64,000 nucleotides of DNA from Oscillospiraceae bacterium (GTDB lineage: Bacteria > Bacillota > Clostridia > Oscillospirales > Ruminococcaceae), in NCBI GenBank assembly GCA_017461565.1, contig JAFTXQ010000011.1:186001-250000 (forward strand), in the 5' to 3' direction. The notes beneath the pieces are model-generated. The model had not been told where the DNA came from. It searched no databases and worked only from the letters and a program-made list of their open reading frames with translations. Positions 17,325 through 26,636 of the stretch are shown here, piece after piece. Position numbers and translations under genes: made by a program. The number at the start of each line of letters is the position of its first letter. The stretch's first letter is position 1.

Positions 17325-18053
17325 ATGAAAAAATATTTCAAGCAGATACTGTATGAGGGACTGTACGCATTTCTGCACTATTTCACTAAGGCGAGCAAGG
17401 AATACGTCCATTACATAAACGGACCCGATACGCTTCCGCCGCCCCTCACTCACGACGAGGAGGAAGAAATGTTCAGGCTTATGGAGACGGATTTTGAGGC
17501 GGCACGTGATACGCTTATCGTACACAATCTGCGGCTTGTGGTATACATAGCAAAAAAGTTTGAAAGCACGGGAATAGGTCTTGAGGATCTTGTTTCCATC
17601 GGGACGATAGGACTTATCAAAGCGGTAAACACTTTCAGCGTCCATAAGAACATAAAGCTTGCGACATACGCTTCACGCTGTATCGAAAACGAGATACTGA
17701 TGTATCTGCGTAAATCAAGCCACCACAAAAATGAGATATCGATAGACGAGCCTTTAAACATCGACTGGGACGGCAACGAGCTTCTTCTCTCTGATGTACT
17801 GGGCACGGACAACGACTGTGTAAACGCCCATCTGGACGGCGAGGTGGAAAAGAAGCTGCTTTACGACGCAATCGGCAAGCTTACAGACAGGGAACGCCTT
17901 ATAATGGAGATGCGTTTCGGACTTAACGGCCGCAAGGAAAAGACCCAGAAGGAGGTCGCCGATGAGATAGGGATATCACAAAGCTATATCTCACGTCTTG
18001 AAAAACGCATAATAAAACAGCTCCGTGAGGAGCTGGAAAGGGTATGCAACTAA
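17325..18053 (+). CDS. sigE: Sporulation sigma factor SigE
   Basis: This 242-residue sigma-70 family protein has an N-terminal hydrophobic pro-segment (about 1-30). Region 2 contains [10 protein letters not shown] and region 2.4 contains [13 protein letters not shown]. Region 4 contains [21 protein letters not shown]. SigE drives early mother-cell transcription during sporulation. CGGAGG precedes ATG 17325. It forms an operon with spoIIGA, whose product would activate it. Confidence 0.96.
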   Translation: MKKYFKQILYEGLYAFLHYFTKASKEYVHYINGPDTLPPPLTHDEEEEMFRLMETDFEAARDTLIVHNLRLVVYIAKKFESTGIGLEDLVSIGTIGLIKAVNTFSVHKNIKLATYASRCIENEILMYLRKSSHHKNEISIDEPLNIDWDGNELLLSDVLGTDNDCVNAHLDGEVEKKLLYDAIGKLTDRERLIMEMRFGLNGRKEKTQKEVADEIGISQSYISRLEKRIIKQLREELERVCN

Positions 18054-18090
18054 AAAAATGGTCTGCCGTATAAAATAACGGCAGACCACT
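18052..18090. terminator. Bidirectional terminator between sigE and cca
   Basis: TGGTCTGCCGT (18059-18069) pairs exactly with 18078-18088. The preceding A-run serves the minus strand and TTTT follows on the plus strand. Confidence 0.9.
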
Positions 18091-18094
18091 TTTG

Positions 18095-19582
18095 TTATTT
18101 TTTCTTTTTACGTTTAGTGAACACAGGCTCGTCAAGGCGGCTCTTCTCCGCACTTTTTTCACGAAGCGCCGCTTCTCTCGCCGCTGCAAGCTCCTCAGCC
18201 TTCTGCTTGCTCTTCTCAGCCATATCGATAAGCATAAGCTTGTTATTGAAAGAGGGCTTGTCAAGCACGATCTCAAACAGCACGTTGATAAGCTCCTCTG
18301 CCTCTTTGTCAGTCCTGACAAGTCGGCGGTCGATCAGCTCACGCTTTGTCACAGCAAGCTGGCTTATATCATAGCACTCGCCTGTTGCTATTATCTCGTT
18401 GAGGTCGGCGAGACTTGCTCTGAGTCTCGCTACATCCTCGGTCTCCACCTCGGTCTTTTTCGCACGGTTATCTGCGATCTCACACTGGAGCAGACTCTGA
18501 AGATCGGGAGCGCCCAGGTTCCTTATCAGCTCCTTAAGCCCCTTTCTGTCCTCGGGTATCTTTGCATCGTGATGGTAGATGAGCCAGCTTATCTCGTCCG
18601 CAAGCCTGCGGTCGAAATCAAGGCGGCGCATTATACCCTCGGCAAGAAGACGACTGCGCTCACCGTGACCCTTGAAGTGCCCCTGTCCCTTGCTGTCGAT
18701 ATAGCAGCAATCCGGCTTTCCGATATCATGAAACAGCATTGCAAAGCGTATAGGAAGCTCGGGTATGGCAAAGCCGACAGAACGTGCAATGTGAGTCCAC
18801 ACGGGAAAATCGTGATATCTTGAATGCTGATCGAAATCTATGCAGGGCTCTATCTCTGGGATAACGTGCTTGAAGATGTCCGCATAGCTTTCCAGAACCT
18901 TGGTCGCATATTTTCCCATAACGATACGTGAAAGCTCCTTGAACACCTTGTCAGCCTCGGCATACTCAAAGCAGCTTACGTTCTGGCGCATGGCTGCACG
19001 TGTGGCGTCATCGATAACGAACTCACGCTCGGCGCAATAGCGTATCGCACGGAGGATACGGGAGGGATCGGTGGTAAAGCTGCGCGACATATCATAGTAA
19101 GACTCGGTAACAGGCTTGCCCTTTTCATCCTTTACGGTGCGTGTGATGTTCTCGCCGATCGCAACGACACGCTTTTCCTCGCCTGTAAGGCAGGACTTGC
19201 CGCCGTAAAGATCGATAAGTCCTTCACGTGGAGAATATGCCATAGCGTCCATCGTGAAGCCACGACGGAAAAGGTCTGTTTCAAGATCCTGTGCGTACAT
19301 TACACGGTTTCCGATCACTTCACGGCGATAGGGCGAAACGCTGATTATCATTCCCACGACAGTTACCAGTATCTCACCACGCTTTATGCCCTCGTCCGAG
19401 ATGCGGTAATCTCTGAATGCAAACATGATATCGTTTATTTCCGCATTTGTCACTATGTCATAATCCTGTGGACTGTTGCCCATAATAAGCTCGCGCACGC
19501 AGCTTCCCACTATATATGCGTCATGACCTGCGTTTTCAAGAACTGTTATAGCTTCGGTGACCTGGGCAGGCAGAATTATCAT
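18095..19582 (-). CDS. cca: CCA tRNA nucleotidyltransferase with HD domain
   Basis: This 495-residue protein has the class II nucleotidyltransferase head (Y-I-V-G-S-C-V-R-E and D-Y-D-I-V-T-N). The R-R-G-F-T-M-D-A-M-A and D-P-S-R-I-L-R-A-I-R motifs follow, then a central HD phosphohydrolase-type domain (M-L-F-H-D-I-G-K-P). The tail is Lys-rich. It adds or repairs the CCA end of tRNA. The active-site G-S-C-V-R replaces the more usual G-G-x-V-R. It starts four bases after the rlmA-like stop on the same strand, probably in the same operon. Confidence 0.93.
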   Translation of the reverse strand: MIILPAQVTEAITVLENAGHDAYIVGSCVRELIMGNSPQDYDIVTNAEINDIMFAFRDYRISDEGIKRGEILVTVVGMIISVSPYRREVIGNRVMYAQDLETDLFRRGFTMDAMAYSPREGLIDLYGGKSCLTGEEKRVVAIGENITRTVKDEKGKPVTESYYDMSRSFTTDPSRILRAIRYCAEREFVIDDATRAAMRQNVSCFEYAEADKVFKELSRIVMGKYATKVLESYADIFKHVIPEIEPCIDFDQHSRYHDFPVWTHIARSVGFAIPELPIRFAMLFHDIGKPDCCYIDSKGQGHFKGHGERSRLLAEGIMRRLDFDRRLADEISWLIYHHDAKIPEDRKGLKELIRNLGAPDLQSLLQCEIADNRAKKTEVETEDVARLRASLADLNEIIATGECYDISQLAVTKRELIDRRLVRTDKEAEELINVLFEIVLDKPSFNNKLMLIDMAEKSKQKAEELAAAREAALREKSAEKSRLDEPVFTKRKKKK

Positions 19583-19586
19583 AGCA

Positions 19587-20459
19587 TCACTTCCTTACTC
19601 TGTATTTAAGTATTTCAAACGCCGCTTCGGTAGCAAAGCTTTCGTGTGTGCCGAAGTAGCTGTAAACTCTGTTGCTGTCACGCTGTGAGGTCTTGTAATA
19701 ATACGGCGTCATCATGAACAAAGCGTTCAGCGTTTCCTGCGAGGTAAGCTCCAGTGTGAAGCTTATCTCATCCTTTCCGAGAAACTCGAAGCCGTCTATC
19801 TCATAAGGCTTTACCTCATTAAGCCGTGGCTCGTCGTAAAGCACCGACTTCAGACCGAAAAGGTGCTTTTCGGCGGGGATAGCAGTTATCACAGTGCCGC
19901 CGTTTTTCAGGATACGCCGAAGCTCCTCTGTCTGAAAGGGTGCGAATATCACCGCAGCCATATCGACGGAATCCGACCTTATCGGCATACGGAAAACGCT
20001 TGCAACGGCGGTGCTTATGCTCCTGCCTGCAAAACGAGGCTTTGCCGCTGCCAGTGCGTTTTTGGAGATATCGATACCGAACACATCGGGCTGCTTGCCG
20101 CTGCTCTTAAGCGCATCGTGAAGCGCCGCTGTATAGTAGCCCTCGCCACAGCCGCAGTCAGCGATAACGGGTGCGGGAATATCGCTACACAGCTCTCTTG
20201 CTGCCGCACAAAGTCCGTCCATCAGCGGCTTATATGCGCCGCTGTTAAGGAAATCCCTGCGTGCTGCGACCATCTCCTTGCTGTCGCCGGGGTCTTTTAC
20301 ATTCTTCTGCTGCGACAAAAGCAGGTTTATGTACCCTTTCGCCGCAACATCAAAGCTGTGTCCGCACGGGCATTTCATAGAACTTCCCTCTGCGGTGAGG
20401 ATGGGAGCTTTGTCAAGCCCCTGCTTATCTCCGCAGACAGGACAGGTGAATATGTTCAA
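19587..20459 (-). CDS. rlmA: RlmA-like 23S rRNA guanine methyltransferase
   Basis: This 290-residue protein has an N-terminal zinc finger (C-P-V-C, then C-P-C-G-H-S-F-D-V-A). The family signature G-Y-I-N-L-L-L-S-Q-Q-K, then D-P-G-D-S-K-E-M and A-R-R-D-F-L, follows. A SAM-binding fold has D-C-G-C-G-E-G-Y-Y at about 98-106. RlmA enzymes methylate N1 of G745 or G748 of 23S rRNA, and some members give tylosin resistance. It is part of a minus-strand run from the phosphotransferase-like gene to cca. Confidence 0.88.
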   Translation of the reverse strand: MNIFTCPVCGDKQGLDKAPILTAEGSSMKCPCGHSFDVAAKGYINLLLSQQKNVKDPGDSKEMVAARRDFLNSGAYKPLMDGLCAAARELCSDIPAPVIADCGCGEGYYTAALHDALKSSGKQPDVFGIDISKNALAAAKPRFAGRSISTAVASVFRMPIRSDSVDMAAVIFAPFQTEELRRILKNGGTVITAIPAEKHLFGLKSVLYDEPRLNEVKPYEIDGFEFLGKDEISFTLELTSQETLNALFMMTPYYYKTSQRDSNRVYSYFGTHESFATEAAFEILKYRVRK

Positions 20460-20484
20460 GGTAAGATCTCCTTACATAAATTTA

Positions 20485-21069
20485 TCAGAATTCCAGACCC
20501 AGTCTGTATGCAGCTTCAAGGTGCTGCGGCTTCATACGCTGCAAAAGTGCCTCGTCATAGTGGCTTATCCCGTCAAGGAACACCATCTGCTTACTCTTTG
20601 CACGCTGATTGATACGGTCGCCAAGCATTACTGTCTCCATGGCAAGCTTGTTGCCTGTTTCCTCAAGACTTTGCAGGGTCTTGCCTGTGCAGGCGATGAA
20701 GAGTGCCTTATCAAGCGGCTTCATGGTGCAATCGGCATAGGCGTAGCCCGCTGTCCACACCCTGTCGAACCAACCCACAAGCTTTGCGGGAGCCTCTGTC
20801 CAGAACACGGGATACACAAAAGCGATGCTGTCAGCACGTTCTATCTTGTCCTGCTCCGCCTTTACATCGGCAGGCACGGGCAGATCGGAACGGTAATGAG
20901 TTTCACGGAGATACTCCTCCTCTGTAAGGTCGGTACGGAAATCCATCCCGTAGAGGTCGGATATCTCGATCTCATGACCTGCATCGGAAAGCCCCCTCGT
21001 GAAGCTTCTGAGCACCTCGTAAGTGAAGCTTGTGCGGCTTGGGTGGCAGTAAACTACAAGTATCCTCAT
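20485..21069 (-). CDS. NAD(P)H-dependent flavin oxidoreductase (flavodoxin-like fold)
   Basis: This 194-residue protein has an N-terminal L-V-V-Y-C-H-P-S-R and a central F-V-Y-P-V-F-W-T-E-A-P-A-K-L-V-G-W-F-D-R-V-W. The latter is characteristic of the NQO1/KefF/MdaB quinone reductase family that binds FMN or FAD. It probably reduces quinones or other electrophiles with NAD(P)H. Its ATG overlaps the stop of the upstream methyltransferase gene (ATGA), so the two are translationally coupled. Confidence 0.88.
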   Translation of the reverse strand: MRILVVYCHPSRTSFTYEVLRSFTRGLSDAGHEIEISDLYGMDFRTDLTEEEYLRETHYRSDLPVPADVKAEQDKIERADSIAFVYPVFWTEAPAKLVGWFDRVWTAGYAYADCTMKPLDKALFIACTGKTLQSLEETGNKLAMETVMLGDRINQRAKSKQMVFLDGISHYDEALLQRMKPQHLEAAYRLGLEF

Positions 21070-21866
21070 TCCGCAGCTTTTCCCTTGATCCTGAAGCCGT
21101 ATATCCTGTAAAATCCCGAGCCGAAGCCACCCATGAAGGTAAATCTCGCCTTGTATGCGCCCTCAAGCTTGTCGATATAGCGCTTAAGGATTATGCTCTT
21201 GTTGATAACGCACTTTGCGCCCTTTACACGCTCCTCAAGCACGGCGGGATCGCTCATGGAGAAATCTATCTTAGCATCAACGGCATTGATGGGATTCTTG
21301 AATTTAGAAAGCTTCGCCGCCGCATTGGAATATGCGTCAAACAGGAACGCCGTCTTTTCAAACCGCTCTTTGAAAGCCTCCATCAGGGAGACCATCTCGT
21401 CAGCGGTGAGGTACATTGAAAGCCCCTCGGCAATAACAAGCACTGCCTCTCCGTTATATTCTATCTTATCCAGCCATGAAAGATCGGTCACGGAAGAGCC
21501 GATCATGCGGTAGGCTTCATTCTCGGTGAAATACTTTTTCCTCATCTCGATGACCTTGGGGAAGTCGATATCATACCAACGCTTTGCACCGACCTTTATA
21601 CGGCGGCAGCGGCTGTCAAGTCCGCATCCGAGATGGATGACGATACTCTCGGGCTGCTTTTCGATAAATCGCTCGGTGAGCTGATCGTACTGCATGGCAC
21701 GCATCGCCATATAGATAGCAAGCTTTTCGGACTTGTCAACATCCTCAAAGTCCCAGCCGCAGGTATCTACTATCTCCTCGGCGGTCTTGTCCTCAAAGAA
21801 GCCCTTTCGGCTCATCATTGCCTTTCCGTAAAGGGGGATGAAAAGTGTTTTGCTCTCGTTTGTCAT
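21066..21866 (-). CDS. Class I SAM-dependent methyltransferase, PPM1/LCM family
   Basis: This 266-residue protein has H-L-G-C-G-L-D-S-R at about 89-97 and W-Y-D-I-D-F-P-K-V-I-E-M-R. An acidic V-I-A-E-G-L-S-M-Y-L segment follows. All are typical of leucine carboxyl methyltransferase-like O-methyltransferases, which in bacteria often act in small-molecule biosynthesis. The substrate is unknown. It overlaps the flavin oxidoreductase gene by four bases, suggesting a shared pathway. Confidence 0.85.
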   Translation of the reverse strand: MTNESKTLFIPLYGKAMMSRKGFFEDKTAEEIVDTCGWDFEDVDKSEKLAIYMAMRAMQYDQLTERFIEKQPESIVIHLGCGLDSRCRRIKVGAKRWYDIDFPKVIEMRKKYFTENEAYRMIGSSVTDLSWLDKIEYNGEAVLVIAEGLSMYLTADEMVSLMEAFKERFEKTAFLFDAYSNAAAKLSKFKNPINAVDAKIDFSMSDPAVLEERVKGAKCVINKSIILKRYIDKLEGAYKARFTFMGGFGSGFYRIYGFRIKGKAAE

Positions 21867-21893
21867 AGGTACCTCCTTGTCAGGTATAATATA

Positions 21894-22937
21894 TTACGCT
21901 GTCATATATGTTGAAAAATCAATATCCCTTGTAAAAAGCTCTTCGATCTCATCAAGGCACTTCTGCTGTGCGACAGTATCACCGCCGAGCTTCTTAAGCA
22001 TATAAACGCTGTCCCACCACAACGGTTTAAGGCAGCGATACAGCATAAGCGCCGCCTGCTTTTCGATATCTGAAAAGTGATAGTATCCGCTTACAAGCTT
22101 CAATCTGCACAGTATCTCGTTCAGCTCTGCACTGAACGCGCTGCACCTTGTTTCACGCATAAGATAATTCAGAAATACCTCTCTGCCGCACAGGTTGAAA
22201 TCACACACTCCGACAAAATTGCCGTCGTCGTCCACCAGCAGATTGGTAGAGTTGAGGTCAGCCTGCAGGACGGTTGTGGGGAGCTTACGGTAAAGCGGCT
22301 CAAGGGCGGCTCTGTTATCGCACCATAGCTTCCATATCCGCTCAATCTGTGGCTGAAATTCCACAGGAAGTGTCTCTGCGTAATTTTTCCAGTCAAGAGC
22401 GACATCTAAAACCTCATCGTTCTTGTCGCTTGGGCAGAATTTTTCAAACAGACAATAACCCGACGGAAAATCAGCGTAGGACAGATATTCGGACGCTATC
22501 CTCGCTGTCATTACCCATGCGTCGTCCACATATTTCTCGGGAGTTGAGATATCATCTGAGTCGGTAATGTTATGCCTTTCATCTGCAAGACGATATGCTG
22601 AGTATTCCTCGGCATAGGCTACGCAGTTGCGCCCCTTATACCGCACTGTCGGAAATCCGCCTGTTTTATCGGCAAATATCCTCGGACAGTAATAACCAAG
22701 CCTGCGATATTCCTCGACCGTCCTCTGCCAGACAGCTATCCTGTGAGGGTCTGTGAAGTCATTGTCGGAAAGCTTTACAACTGCCTTGTCGCCGTTTTCC
22801 AGCTCTGCGATGATGACCTCCCTGAAGTCCGTATCGCTGCGACTCGTATCTATTATCTGATATGTGGCAGGCAGACTATCGAAAAAAAGCACGAATATAT
22901 CAGATACTGCCTGTTTTTCAACTATGTCCTCACTCAT
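21894..22937 (-). CDS. Aminoglycoside phosphotransferase-like kinase
   Basis: This 347-residue protein has the APH/choline kinase fold. An A-V-V-K-L-S lysine strand lies near residue 50. The catalytic loop V-L-Q-A-D-L-N-S-T-N-L-L (usual H-G-D-x-x-x-x-N) and the metal-binding V-C-D-F-N follow. The His-Gly before the catalytic Asp is replaced by Gln-Ala. It may phosphorylate a small molecule; antibiotic resistance should not be assumed. Its own promoter precedes it, and the next gene on the strand (methyltransferase) follows after 27 bases. Confidence 0.82.
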   Translation of the reverse strand: MSEDIVEKQAVSDIFVLFFDSLPATYQIIDTSRSDTDFREVIIAELENGDKAVVKLSDNDFTDPHRIAVWQRTVEEYRRLGYYCPRIFADKTGGFPTVRYKGRNCVAYAEEYSAYRLADERHNITDSDDISTPEKYVDDAWVMTARIASEYLSYADFPSGYCLFEKFCPSDKNDEVLDVALDWKNYAETLPVEFQPQIERIWKLWCDNRAALEPLYRKLPTTVLQADLNSTNLLVDDDGNFVGVCDFNLCGREVFLNYLMRETRCSAFSAELNEILCRLKLVSGYYHFSDIEKQAALMLYRCLKPLWWDSVYMLKKLGGDTVAQQKCLDEIEELFTRDIDFSTYMTA

Positions 22938-22984
22938 ATATGTCTCCTTTTGTGTGCTTCACTGAGTATTATTCCTCACATTAT

Positions 22985-23013
22985 ATTATATACTATTACT
23001 ATGTCATATTCAA
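22985..23013 (-). promoter_or_regulatory. Sigma-A-type promoter of the phosphotransferase-like gene
   Basis: On the minus strand TTGAAT (23008-23013), 17 bases, TATAAT (22985-22990). Confidence 0.65.
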
Positions 23014-23103
23014 GCGGTATTTCAAAAAATGCTTTTGTTTATTTTTCACAAAAGACGGTTTAACATTTGTACACCCGACGTCAAAAAAACTCCACAAAAA
23101 CAG

Positions 23104-23132
23104 TTGCAATTTATGTAAATTTACTATATAAT
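23104..23132 (+). promoter_or_regulatory. Sigma-A-type promoter of EF-G-like gene
   Basis: TTGCAA (23104-23109), 17 bases, TATAAT (23127-23132), leaving a leader of about 90 bases. Confidence 0.75.
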
Positions 23133-23229
23133 ATACACAAGACATTTTCCAAGGGGATCAGTATTTTAGTTAATATATACAATATATGCTTTTGGTTAAT
23201 TCTTAAATTAATTGTTCGGAGGTTACCCC

Positions 23230-25254
23230 ATGAAAACATTCAAAGCTGACAGTATCAGAAACGTTGTCCTCGCCGGTCACGGTGAAAGCGGTAAGACAGC
23301 CCTTGCGGAAGCAATGCTGTTCAAGAGCGGTCTGACCGACAGAATGGGCAACACAGCCGACGGCAATACTGTATGCGACTTTGACGCAGAAGAGATCAAG
23401 AGAAAGATTTCCATCAATTCCGCTGTTGTAAACGCAGTATGGAAGGATACAAAGATAAATGTTATCGACGCTCCCGGTCAGTTTGATTTCGTGGGCGGTA
23501 TGTACGAGGGTATGCGTGCGGCTGAGTCCGTTATCATCACAGTTAACGGCAAGGACAGCGTCTGCCCCGGTACTATCAAGGCGTATAACCTCGCCTGCAA
23601 GCAGAACAAGGCAAGAATGATCGCCGTAACCTGCATGGAGGTCGAGAACTCCGATTTCTATAAGGTACATACCGATCTTAAGATCGCATTCGGTCCCTCT
23701 ATCTGTCCTATCGTTGTTCCCTACGACAAGCACGGTCCTGTTGAAGCATACATGAACCTGCTGACGATGAAGGCATACAAGTACGACAAGAACGGTGTTC
23801 CCACCGAGGTTGAGATCCCCGCTTCCGAAAACCGTATCGCAGGTCTGCGTGCGGCGATGGCAGAGGCTGTTGCGGAGACCAATGAGGAGTTTATGGAGAA
23901 GTTCTTCGAGGGTGAGGATTTCACACAGGAGGAGCTTGTAAAGGGTATCCATGACGGTATCGCAAGCGGTGCTATCACTCCCGTTGTGTGCTGCGCTAAC
24001 GATACTCTTTCTGGTGTTGATATGCTGCTGGACGCTGTTGTTTCCATGCTTCCCTCCCCCAACGAGAGAAAGCTTGAAGAAGCTGACGGAGAAATTCTGG
24101 ACTACGACGAGAACAAGCCACTCAAGGCATTCGTATTCAAGACCATCGCCGATCCGTTCGTTGGTAAGATAAGCTGCCTTAAGATCGTTCAGGGCAAGAT
24201 CACAGGCAAGACCGAGCCTGTAAATGCTACCACAGGCGAAACCGTCAAGTTTGGTAAGCTGGTTTCCGTTTGCGGCAAGAAGCAGGATGAGATCGCAGAG
24301 GCTTATGCAGGCGATATCGTTGCTGTTACAAAGCTTGACGCCAACACAGGCGATACACTGTGCGACCCTGCCGATGTAAAGGCACTCGCTTCCATTGAGT
24401 TCCCCAAGCCCTGCTACTACATGGCTGTAAAGCTTGCAGGAAACGGCGACGAGGGCAAGCTCTCCACTGCTATCCGCCGTCTGCTTGAAGAGGATAAGAC
24501 ACTCGAATACGTACATAATCACGAGACCCACGAGCGTATCATCGGTGGTCTGGGCGAGCAGCACCTTGATGTAGCAGCAGCTAAGCTCAAGGCTAAGTTC
24601 GGCATGGAAGTTGCTCTCTCCGCTCCCAAGATTGCTTATCGTGAGGCTATCCGCAAGCCCGTTACCATCGAAAGCAAGTACAAGAAGCAGTCGGGCGGTC
24701 ACGGTCAGTACGGTCACGTTAAGATCGAATTCGCTCCCTACGACGGCGACGAGCTGCTGTTCGAGGAGAAGATCTTCGGCGGCTCTGTTCCCAAGAACTT
24801 CTTCCCCGCTGTTGAAAAGGGCTTACAGGAAGCAGCAGAGCATGGCTCTATCGGTGGCTTCCCCGTTGTACGCCTCAAGGCTACACTCATCGATGGCTCC
24901 TACCACCCCGTAGACAGCTCTGAAATGGCGTTCAAGACAGCCGCTTCGATGGCGTTCAAGGACTGCATGAAGGAGGCTCAGCCCTATCTGCTGGAGCCGC
25001 TGCAGAGCCTTACCGTCCTCGTTCCCGATGACAAGCAGGGCGACGTTATGAGCGTTCTCTCCAAGCGCCGTGGCAGCGTTCTCGGTATGAACTCCCTCGG
25101 CGATGGCATGACCGAGCTTACCGCAGAGGCTCCCGAGTCCGAGATCGTTGACTTTGCACTGGTGCTCCGTCAGATCACACAGGGTCTCGGCGAGTTTACA
25201 GCAGAGTTCGCAAGATACGAGATGCTCCCTGCAGGCGCCGAAGTAAAGGCATAA
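23230..25254 (+). CDS. Elongation factor G-like GTPase, divergent paralogue
   Basis: This 674-residue protein has the full EF-G domain order: G domain, domain II, III, a domain IV with H-G-Q-Y-G-H-V-K-I-E, and V. The GTPase motifs are altered. G1 is G-H-G-E-S-G-K-T (16-23). G3 is D-A-P-G-Q (80-84), with Gln in place of the catalytic His of D-T-P-G-H. The G4 N-K-x-D is T-C-M-E at about 134-137. The N-terminal D-G-N-T-V-C-D-F-D-x-E-E-I-K-R-K segment groups it with the EF-G2 class, not the main translocase. ATG 23230 has GGAGG 8 bases upstream. It is monocistronic. Confidence 0.93.
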   Translation: MKTFKADSIRNVVLAGHGESGKTALAEAMLFKSGLTDRMGNTADGNTVCDFDAEEIKRKISINSAVVNAVWKDTKINVIDAPGQFDFVGGMYEGMRAAESVIITVNGKDSVCPGTIKAYNLACKQNKARMIAVTCMEVENSDFYKVHTDLKIAFGPSICPIVVPYDKHGPVEAYMNLLTMKAYKYDKNGVPTEVEIPASENRIAGLRAAMAEAVAETNEEFMEKFFEGEDFTQEELVKGIHDGIASGAITPVVCCANDTLSGVDMLLDAVVSMLPSPNERKLEEADGEILDYDENKPLKAFVFKTIADPFVGKISCLKIVQGKITGKTEPVNATTGETVKFGKLVSVCGKKQDEIAEAYAGDIVAVTKLDANTGDTLCDPADVKALASIEFPKPCYYMAVKLAGNGDEGKLSTAIRRLLEEDKTLEYVHNHETHERIIGGLGEQHLDVAAAKLKAKFGMEVALSAPKIAYREAIRKPVTIESKYKKQSGGHGQYGHVKIEFAPYDGDELLFEEKIFGGSVPKNFFPAVEKGLQEAAEHGSIGGFPVVRLKATLIDGSYHPVDSSEMAFKTAASMAFKDCMKEAQPYLLEPLQSLTVLVPDDKQGDVMSVLSKRRGSVLGMNSLGDGMTELTAEAPESEIVDFALVLRQITQGLGEFTAEFARYEMLPAGAEVKA

Positions 25255-25268
25255 TTCAAGCATGATTA

Positions 25269-25306
25269 AAAGCCGCTTTTGAGTGCTCTCAAAGGCGGCT
25301 TGATTT
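25269..25306 (+). terminator. Terminator after EF-G-like gene
   Basis: AAGCCGC-TTTTGAG pairs with CTCAAA-GGCGGCTT (25269-25301), followed by GATTTTA. Confidence 0.85.
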
Positions 25307-25322
25307 TATTCGTTTATAACAC

Positions 25323-25353
25323 ATCCCCCACAAACGTTGAAGCTGTGGGGGAT
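25323..25353 (-). terminator. Hairpin downstream of tyrS
   Basis: ATCCCCCACA (25323-25332) pairs exactly with 25344-25353. No strong U-run follows on the minus strand, but the position right after tyrS fits a terminator. Confidence 0.55.
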
Positions 25354-25372
25354 ATTCTTATAAATGATCAGA

Positions 25373-26575
25373 TCATACTGTTGCTTTGTGGAATACCTTC
25401 TTACCCTTGCGGATGATGACCTCTGTTTCGATAGCGATCTGTGCTGTGGGATCCTCGATGACCACATCGTCAACTGCGATACCCTTGCCAGCAATAAGGT
25501 TTCTTGCCTCACGCTTGGAGGGAACGAGCTTTGTAGCCACCAGCAGATCGAGTATGCCGATCTTGCCGTCTGTAAGCTCTACCTTAGTTGTGGGCATATT
25601 CTCTGTGTTGCCCTTGCCGCCGAAGAGGTTCTTTGCCGCTTCGAGAGCCTTGTTTGCTTCTTCCTCGCCATGAACGAGCTTTGTAAGCTCATAAGCCAGG
25701 ATCTCCTTAGCCTTGTTGAGCTCGCTGCCCTCCCATGCGTCCATCTTCTCGATCTCCTCGAGAGGCAGGAATGTGAGCATACGGATGCACTTCATAACGT
25801 CGGCATCAGCAACGTTTCTCCAGTACTGGAAGAACTCGAAGGGAGATGTCTTTTCGGGATCCAGCCAAACAGCGCCCTTTTCGGTCTTGCCCATCTTCTT
25901 GCCCTCGGAGTTGAGCAGCAGTGTGATGGTCATAGCATGAGCGTCCTTGCCCAGCTTCTTTCTGATAAGCTCGGTACCGCCCAGCATATTAGCCCACTGG
26001 TCGTCGCCGCCGAACTGCATATTACAGCCGTAATCCTGGAACAGCTTGTAGAAGTCGTAGCTCTGCATTATCATGTAGTTGAACTCAAGGAATGTAAGTC
26101 CACGCTCCATGCGCTGCTTGTAGCACTCGAATGTCAGCATCTTGTTTACACTGAAGCAAGCGCCTACCTCACGCAGAACGTCGATGTAGTTGAGGTTCAT
26201 CAGCCAGTCTGCGTTGTTTACCATGATCGCCTTGTCATCGGAGAAATCGATGAAGCGGCTCATCTGCTTGCGGAAGCACTCGATATTATGCTCGATATCT
26301 TCCTTTGTAAGCATCTTTCTCATATCGGACTTGCCCGAAGGGTCTCCGATCATACCTGTACCGCCGCCGAGAAGTGCGATAGGCTTGTTGCCTGCCATCT
26401 GTAATCTCTTCATAAGGCATAGCGCCATGAAGTGTCCAACGTGCAGGGAATCTGCTGTGGGGTCAAAGCCGATGTAGAATGTAGCCTTGCCCTCGTTGAT
26501 CATCTTTCTGATCTCATCTTCATCTGTCACCTGTGCGATAAGTCCACGGGCAACGAGTTCGTCATAAATCTGCAT
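25373..26575 (-). CDS. tyrS: Tyrosyl-tRNA synthetase
   Basis: This 400-residue class I synthetase has a Y-I-G-F-D-P-T-A segment, S-L-H-V-G-H (HIGH motif) and K-K-M-G-K-T (KMSKS variant). An S4 RNA-binding domain near the C-terminus (S-K-R-E-A-R-N-L-I) completes it. The start at 26575 has AAAGGAG 9 bases upstream; an earlier in-frame ATG at 26668 would overlap the next gene and adds residues outside the family. No T-box precedes it within the 61-base gap, although many relatives have one. Confidence 0.96.
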   Translation of the reverse strand: MQIYDELVARGLIAQVTDEDEIRKMINEGKATFYIGFDPTADSLHVGHFMALCLMKRLQMAGNKPIALLGGGTGMIGDPSGKSDMRKMLTKEDIEHNIECFRKQMSRFIDFSDDKAIMVNNADWLMNLNYIDVLREVGACFSVNKMLTFECYKQRMERGLTFLEFNYMIMQSYDFYKLFQDYGCNMQFGGDDQWANMLGGTELIRKKLGKDAHAMTITLLLNSEGKKMGKTEKGAVWLDPEKTSPFEFFQYWRNVADADVMKCIRMLTFLPLEEIEKMDAWEGSELNKAKEILAYELTKLVHGEEEANKALEAAKNLFGGKGNTENMPTTKVELTDGKIGILDLLVATKLVPSKREARNLIAGKGIAVDDVVIEDPTAQIAIETEVIIRKGKKVFHKATV

Positions 26576-26636
26576 TGTTTTATTCTCCTTTGTTTTATTG
26601 TTTTTGATATGATTTAATGCCGCATCTTCTGCGTAA

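Noticed and set aside
21894-22937. Antibiotic resistance call for the phosphotransferase-like gene
   Set aside because: The fold fits, but the catalytic H-G-D is changed to Q-A-D and the sequence cannot be tied to any known resistance enzyme.
23203-24717. Open frame of 504 codons antisense to the EF-G-like gene
   Set aside because: It mirrors the codon pattern of the real gene, is rich in Leu, Cys and Val, has no ribosome binding site and no recognisable domain.
26576-26636. T-box in front of tyrS
   Set aside because: The gap is only 61 bases and contains neither the T-box sequence nor a terminator.
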